This document shows, in pieces, positions 58,936 through 64,000 of a stretch of DNA of 64,000 nt. This DNA comes from Impatiens glandulifera (lineage: Eukaryota > Streptophyta > Magnoliopsida > Ericales > Balsaminaceae). The stretch lies in NCBI RefSeq assembly GCF_907164915.1, contig NC_061862.1, positions 75,407,718-75,471,717 of the forward strand. Direction: 5' to 3'. Positions within the stretch are counted from its first letter, which is position 1; each line of letters opens with the position of its first letter. The notes under the pieces were generated by a model. The model was not told where the DNA came from, did no database searches, and saw only the letters and a program-made list of their open reading frames with translations. A program made the translations under genes and the position numbers.

Positions 58936-59633
58936 TAAGGGTGTAAACGAGTCGAGTCGAGTACAATACTACTAGACTCGACTCGACTCTAATTGTATTG
59001 TAAATACTCGAACTCGGTTCGATTACAATTCGAGCTACTTGAAATTCTCATTAAGAAATTACGAACGGAAATAAATATTTAAAAAATGTTCATCACAAAT
59101 ATTACAAGTTTAGCAATATAATGCACTAGTCATATAGTGATATTCAAATTCTACAAGATTTAAAATATGAACAAATTCTACAAGATTTAAAATATGAAAT
59201 AGTGAAAGCAATGAACAAGCGGCTTCATATAGTAGAATTAAAAAAATAAATGTTTCAAAGTATTTTGATAGAGACAAAATCTGAAAGATGGACGAAGTAC
59301 GAAGAGAAGAAAGAGATAGGTTTAACCTTTTGAAATGGAAGGAGAAAAGAGAGAGATTGGGCCATTTGAAAATGGAAGAAGAAGAGAAATAAATGAGTTT
59401 GACTTTTGAGAATGGAAGAGTGAGAAAACGGAATGAAATGAGAGGATAGAGATGAGTTTTGACTGTTTGAAAATGGAAGAAATAGAGAGGTCGAGGGTTT
59501 AAGAAAGAAAGTAGTGGGCTCGTTTTATATATTTATATATAGAATATAAAACTACAAATATAAACTCGAAGAACAAATTCGAGCTGAACTTTAACCGAAC
59601 TACTCACAAACTACTTGACTCGTTTACACCCTA
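58936..59633. mobile_element. Non-autonomous hAT-type element (698 bp) with 8 bp target duplication
   Basis: The termini TAAGGGTGTAAACGAGTC and, at the right, GACTCGTTTACACCCTA are inverted repeats. CGCTAGAC flanks both sides (58928-58935 and 59634-59641), the 8 bp duplication expected for hAT. The interior has clustered GAGTCGA/ACTCGA words near the ends and no transposase. It lies inside the SINE head. Confidence 0.88.
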
Positions 59634-59641
59634 CGCTAGAC

Positions 59642-60104
59642 TAGAAGTAGAAGAGAGGATTGTTAGTCTAAAATTTATTTATAACTTAAGGAGAATAAAT
59701 TCTAGTGTATAAGAAAAAAAGAAAGAATCATTTTAGTTGTTTAGGTCTAGTTTGAATTTAGTTTTTTAAATAATTTTGCTCTTTTAAATTTGTATAAAGT
59801 GAGTTTTTTAAAAATAAAAATAGTAATTAATATTTTAATATTTTAATTAATAATTTAGTGACGGACGAGAAATTAAATGAGAACATATTAGTTTATTTAT
59901 AAATGATTTGATTAATATTTTAAGATATTTTTTTGTTTGAATTAAAAAAAGTTACCATGACTCTATCGTCCACACCGTCATTATTCATTATCCACATCAA
60001 ATTAAGATGTTTTAATGGAGAATAAAACCTTAATTTTAGTATTTTAATTGTATACTCTTATCACTTAAATTATTCTAATGAATTCAAAAATTTAAATAGA
60101 TTTT
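59642..60104. other. AT-rich spacer
   Basis: No recognised feature. Confidence 0.5.
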
Positions 60105-61360
60105 GTTAGAATATAGAGAGGAATTGTTTTGAATAATATACTTTAGAGTTATATAGGAGTTATATAGGTTATGTCTATTATATAGACATTATAATGAGTT
60201 TATTAAAAAATTAATATAATATAATAATGATATTATCACAATTTATAATATTGTGACAATATCTTACATATATATTATCTTATATTCTAGCATCTCTCCT
60301 AAATTCAAGATCAAAAATAGTTGAACAACTTGAACTTGAAGACAAGATATTGAAATGTTGATCATGTATTCTTCAAACTTCAGAAACTCGTAAACTCCAT
60401 CTAGTTACAAGATGACATTGTGTTGACTGAGAAAACAACTAATAGTTAGAATCTCATATACATTGAATGCTAGGGTAAAACAAAAACCGAATGAATTTCG
60501 AAGTTACTCGTGAGTCTCGAGATTCATCAAATAACGGGATGACAGTGTGTTGTATAAAAAAACCAGCAAAAATGTAGAATCTCATGGACATAGAATGTTG
60601 GGTGAAACAACGCCTAAAAAAAATTCATCCTAACGAAAAAATGACAACGTGTTGACTAAAAAACCAGTAAAGAAACATATATATGATTGAATTAAAACTA
60701 ATAAAAAAATATGGGCATTGACTACTATGATAAATCAACAACCGAAAATAAAACTAAAAAAATATTATTATCGAAGAAAATAAGAACATTAACATAATTT
60801 TTTGAAAGAAAAAATATTATTACAAAATATAATAATAATTAATAAAGCTTTATTAGAGCCTCTATCAATTACTAGAGTAACCATGGATGAAGACAACGGG
60901 AGATTAGATTTTATAGTTCAAGAACAAAACTTGGAGACAGCGGAATATTAGATTTTATAGTTCAAAAACAAAACTTTGACTCTGTTATTATATTAGAATA
61001 AAGAAAATATTGTATTGAGCGTTATATTTAGAGTTATATAGGTTATGTTTATTATGAGTAGTGATAGAGGGAGAGAATTTGTGAGAGAAAATATGAAAGA
61101 GAATGACGTGTCATCATATCACTAGATTAAAAAATGATAATGAGTGACGAGAGATAAGAGATAAAAAAATTTGTTATTTTTTTCGGCTAATTAGATTGCG
61201 CCACATAATTTTTCTATTCCAAATTCTCTACTCAATCATTTATCGTCTATTATACAGACATTAGATTGAGTTTATAAGAAAACTAATAAAATAATATAAT
61301 ATTATAAAATAAAATAATGATATTATTATCGCAATTATATATTATTTGTATCAACATGAT
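60105..61360. mobile_element. Possible small LTR-type element (pair of related direct repeats)
   Basis: 60105-60290 starts TGTTAGAATATAGAG and contains TTAGAGTTATATAGG, GACATTATAATGAGTTTAT and a stretch of ATAATGATATTATCACAA. 60975-61355 has the same segments in the same order, with a roughly 200 bp GAGAGAAA-rich insertion (61045-61250). About 690 bp without an ORF lies between them, including internal tandem repeats (60440-60660 and 60885-60985). This could be a decayed TRIM-like element or simply a duplication. Confidence 0.4.
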
Positions 61361-62660
61361 TGCAAATTGTGTTTTGATGGTATAACTTTCAAATGGACAA
61401 TTTTTTCTTATAAAGAACAGTCAATTAGTGGTTGTAAACATTTAAAACTATGAATCACAAACCTGTCTAATGGATGGGATAATTAATGAAGAAAAGAGGT
61501 TATTAATAAGAAATAGAAATGGTAGATGATGCTCACCCAATTTATTAGGTTTTTTTTTCTTTTCTTTTCTGTATAAGCATTCATATTCATTCGTATTAAA
61601 TGAGATATTTTATTTAGAAAGCAGACATTGAAGCATAAAAAATATATATAACATTAAAAAAATAAAGCATTAAACATAAGACATTTATTTGTCTGACAGT
61701 CAAAATGACAACTCATTTGAGGTGTTTAGTTTTCTTCCTTGATAATATGTAACCAATTAAATTAAAATAATGATTTTTTTTAGTCGTGCAACAAAACGAT
61801 GAATTAAACATTTTAAATATGTTGAGATATTTGATTAAAGATTCTCTTTTTCTACTCCAACGTGAGGGTCATCAATTGTTGGAACTTTCATCTTTGTTTA
61901 TAAAATGATTAGAATAGACATATTTGCAGGACTCCTTTAACTTGTTAAAATTGAGGGATTTAATTTTCTTTTAGGTATTTTTTTATTTAAATTAAAAAAA
62001 TTAACATTATTATACCGTTATTACTACATTTTAACTTAAGACATTTTTAGTGGAATTGATATTTTTTTCGACACGACTATTATTACTTGAGTTACCTTAA
62101 TAATTAAGTTTAAAAATTTATTTAGTTAAGTCTAATTGAGGATGTTGGATTTGTTTGTGCACAAACTTTCCAACGGATAAGAAGTGGTTGGGTATCTTGT
62201 TCATTTTCTGGTTCTTACTCACGCATAACAATAATGTTTTGTCTAAGGCTAACAATTATAATTTGTCGTGGTAGTACTCTATTCGAATTACCCCGGGGTT
62301 TGACTGGCAGTTGACCGAGGAATGGGACGAGACTGATATTTTTATCTCCATCCCAATTTAATTACGATTCTGCCCGAACACAAATACAAATGAACACAAT
62401 TAAATATATAACATCGCTAATAAATTTATTTAATCTTTTTAGTTTATAAGAATTTGAAGTTTATTTGTATGTAATTATTTAATTTACTGTTTAAATTTTA
62501 TAGAATATAGTATACATGATACCATACGTGGATTATCTGAAACCGAATAGAACGTGGATAGTATAAAAATAATTTCTAGAATTAAATTAGGCGGGATAGT
62601 AAATGCAATCTTTGCCTAGAATAGTTACATTGCCATCCATAGATGGTGATGTTTTCAATT
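61361..62660. other. AT-rich spacer
   Basis: No gene; no clear repeat. Confidence 0.5.
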
Positions 62661-62828
62661 AAGGTGAGGTCGAGAGATTAATCATTAGCTTCATTTTCAT
62701 GATTTTGGTTTAGGTTCAATTGATCTCCTTAGCATCTCTATATTAAAGTGAGGTCAAGACGTTTATCATTAGCTTCATTTTCATGATTTTGGTTTAGGTT
62801 CAATGGATCTCCTTAACATCTCTATAAG
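62661..62828. repeat. Tandem duplication, two 84 bp units
   Basis: AAGGTGAGGTCGAGAG at 62661 and AAAGTGAGGTCAAGAC at 62745 each lead into the same TCATTAGCTTCATTTTCATG segment and end CATCTCTATA. Confidence 0.92.
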
Positions 62829-64000
62829 GGATATTATTGACCTTTTATATAACCTCTAAAGTTTGTTAAGGTCCAAAATATCCAATAAGTAATATTAGAC
62901 ATACCCCTTTAGTCTTTAATTTTCTGTGGTCCTCAATTATCATCTAAACATACATTTCTACATTCAAAAACATTATTTAATAAATCATAAAAAATCGTTG
63001 AGTAAAGAAAAAGTTATTCATATTATTTGCTTCATTTCACCTTTATTATCCTCTTATTAAGCTTTATTTACTGTTTAATCCAAACCAAACCAAACCAATC
63101 TAAATATCAAATTGAATCGGCTAAATTGAATTTATGGTTTTATTTATCAATCTGATTTCAACGATTCAGTTTGTCTGTTCAACACCACTGAAATCGTTTT
63201 TCGACCAAATGTTTTACAAGTAATATTTACATAATACGGGAATAAAAATTGAATTTTAAACTGACAACAACGATAATTAACGTATTATAATTATTTGGTC
63301 ATAACACATTTAAACTAACAATAATAAGAGAATATTATGAACTTAAAATGTAAATTATTACAAATATTAACTATGATTAGTCGACAAATTTAATTCATAC
63401 TCTACTTATTTTGAGTGTGATGTTTAATAACTTTTTTTTTTTATAATAATGTTGCTGATTTGAAAATTAGGCTAATAATCCATAACTGTTTTAAACAATC
63501 TTATTCATAATATTTGTATTTATTTATATACACAAATATGTGTAAGTTGTTATTGATATATTTATATATATATATATATATATAATTTATTTTAATAAAT
63601 TTGTTAATTGATCAAATCGATTAAATCAACCAAACATGTTTTCTAACTGTTAAAATTGAACCGATTAAACCGACAAACTGACGGTTTGAAATTTATTAGA
63701 TCGACGTCAACGATTTGGATGTGCATCTCGATTAATAAAACCAATCAATGGAACCGATTCTATCTTTACTTTTATACATTTACCAATTTTTTAAAAAGAC
63801 CTAATAACTCAAATTTTTATAACCTTTTATTAAATAAGTAGATTATTTAAATAACTCAAATTCAAACAAGGCAATACTATGGTTAAATTTTGAATTATTT
63901 GAGATTTTTATTGATTTTCTTTTAAAATTTTGTTTACTGAAAAAATAAATTATTTAATTTTTTAATTGATTGAATTATTATAAAAGTAAAATATTTTGAT
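62829..64000. other. AT-rich spacer
   Basis: No gene recognised. Patches rich in AACCGAT and ATCGA words (63100-63200 and 63610-63740) may be the ends of a decayed non-autonomous transposon. Confidence 0.45.

Overview
This is plant nuclear DNA, most likely from an asterid eudicot. The evidence is three spliced plant genes, abundant plant-type transposons, very AT-rich spacers and long (AT)n tracts. A repeated ORF family at the left end resembles an abundant uncharacterised family I know mainly from Lamiales-type genomes. The order is a memory-based guess. I see no tRNA, rRNA or CRISPR locus; all calls come from reading the sequence.

Region by region: (1) 1-10256 looks like the 3' part of a large Ty1-copia element. 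It has the RNase H end (1-420), three tandem paralogous accessory ORFs (A, B, C), a duplicated polypurine tract and a 1.28 kb 3' LTR. Copy B is broken by a CACTA-like element carrying an AGC-kinase gene fragment. (2) 10.3-21.5 kb is AT-rich spacer with hAT remnants, an inverted-repeat transposon, tandem duplications and microsatellites. (3) 22217-24315 is an apparently intact four-exon GH3 gene, best read as JAR1, the jasmonoyl-isoleucine synthetase. (4) About 25.1-44 kb is a decayed MULE complex. A mudrA pseudogene lies on the plus strand, and a DUF1985/Ulp1-protease pseudogene with a tandemly amplified exon-intron unit lies on the minus strand. A captured WDR48-like exon sits between them, with a solo LTR inserted in mudrA and a 6.9 kb LINE inserted in the middle. 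(5) 44.3-52.6 kb holds a small two-exon plant gene (52058-52610), a partial duplicate of its 5' end 7 kb upstream, a copia gag relic, a 0.94 kb tandem duplication and a satellite-like block with tRNA-like (SINE) segments. (6) 57096-58534 is a three-exon DUF3133 zinc-ribbon gene, followed by a SINE split by a hAT-type element. The rest is AT-rich spacer.

Only three genes look functional: JAR1, the small gene at 52 kb and the DUF3133 gene. They share no evident pathway and sit as islands among nested transposons. The most unusual structures are the three-ORF accessory module of the copia element, the exon-intron amplification in the Ulp1-like gene, and the inverted duplication of that gene's first exon inside the MULE.
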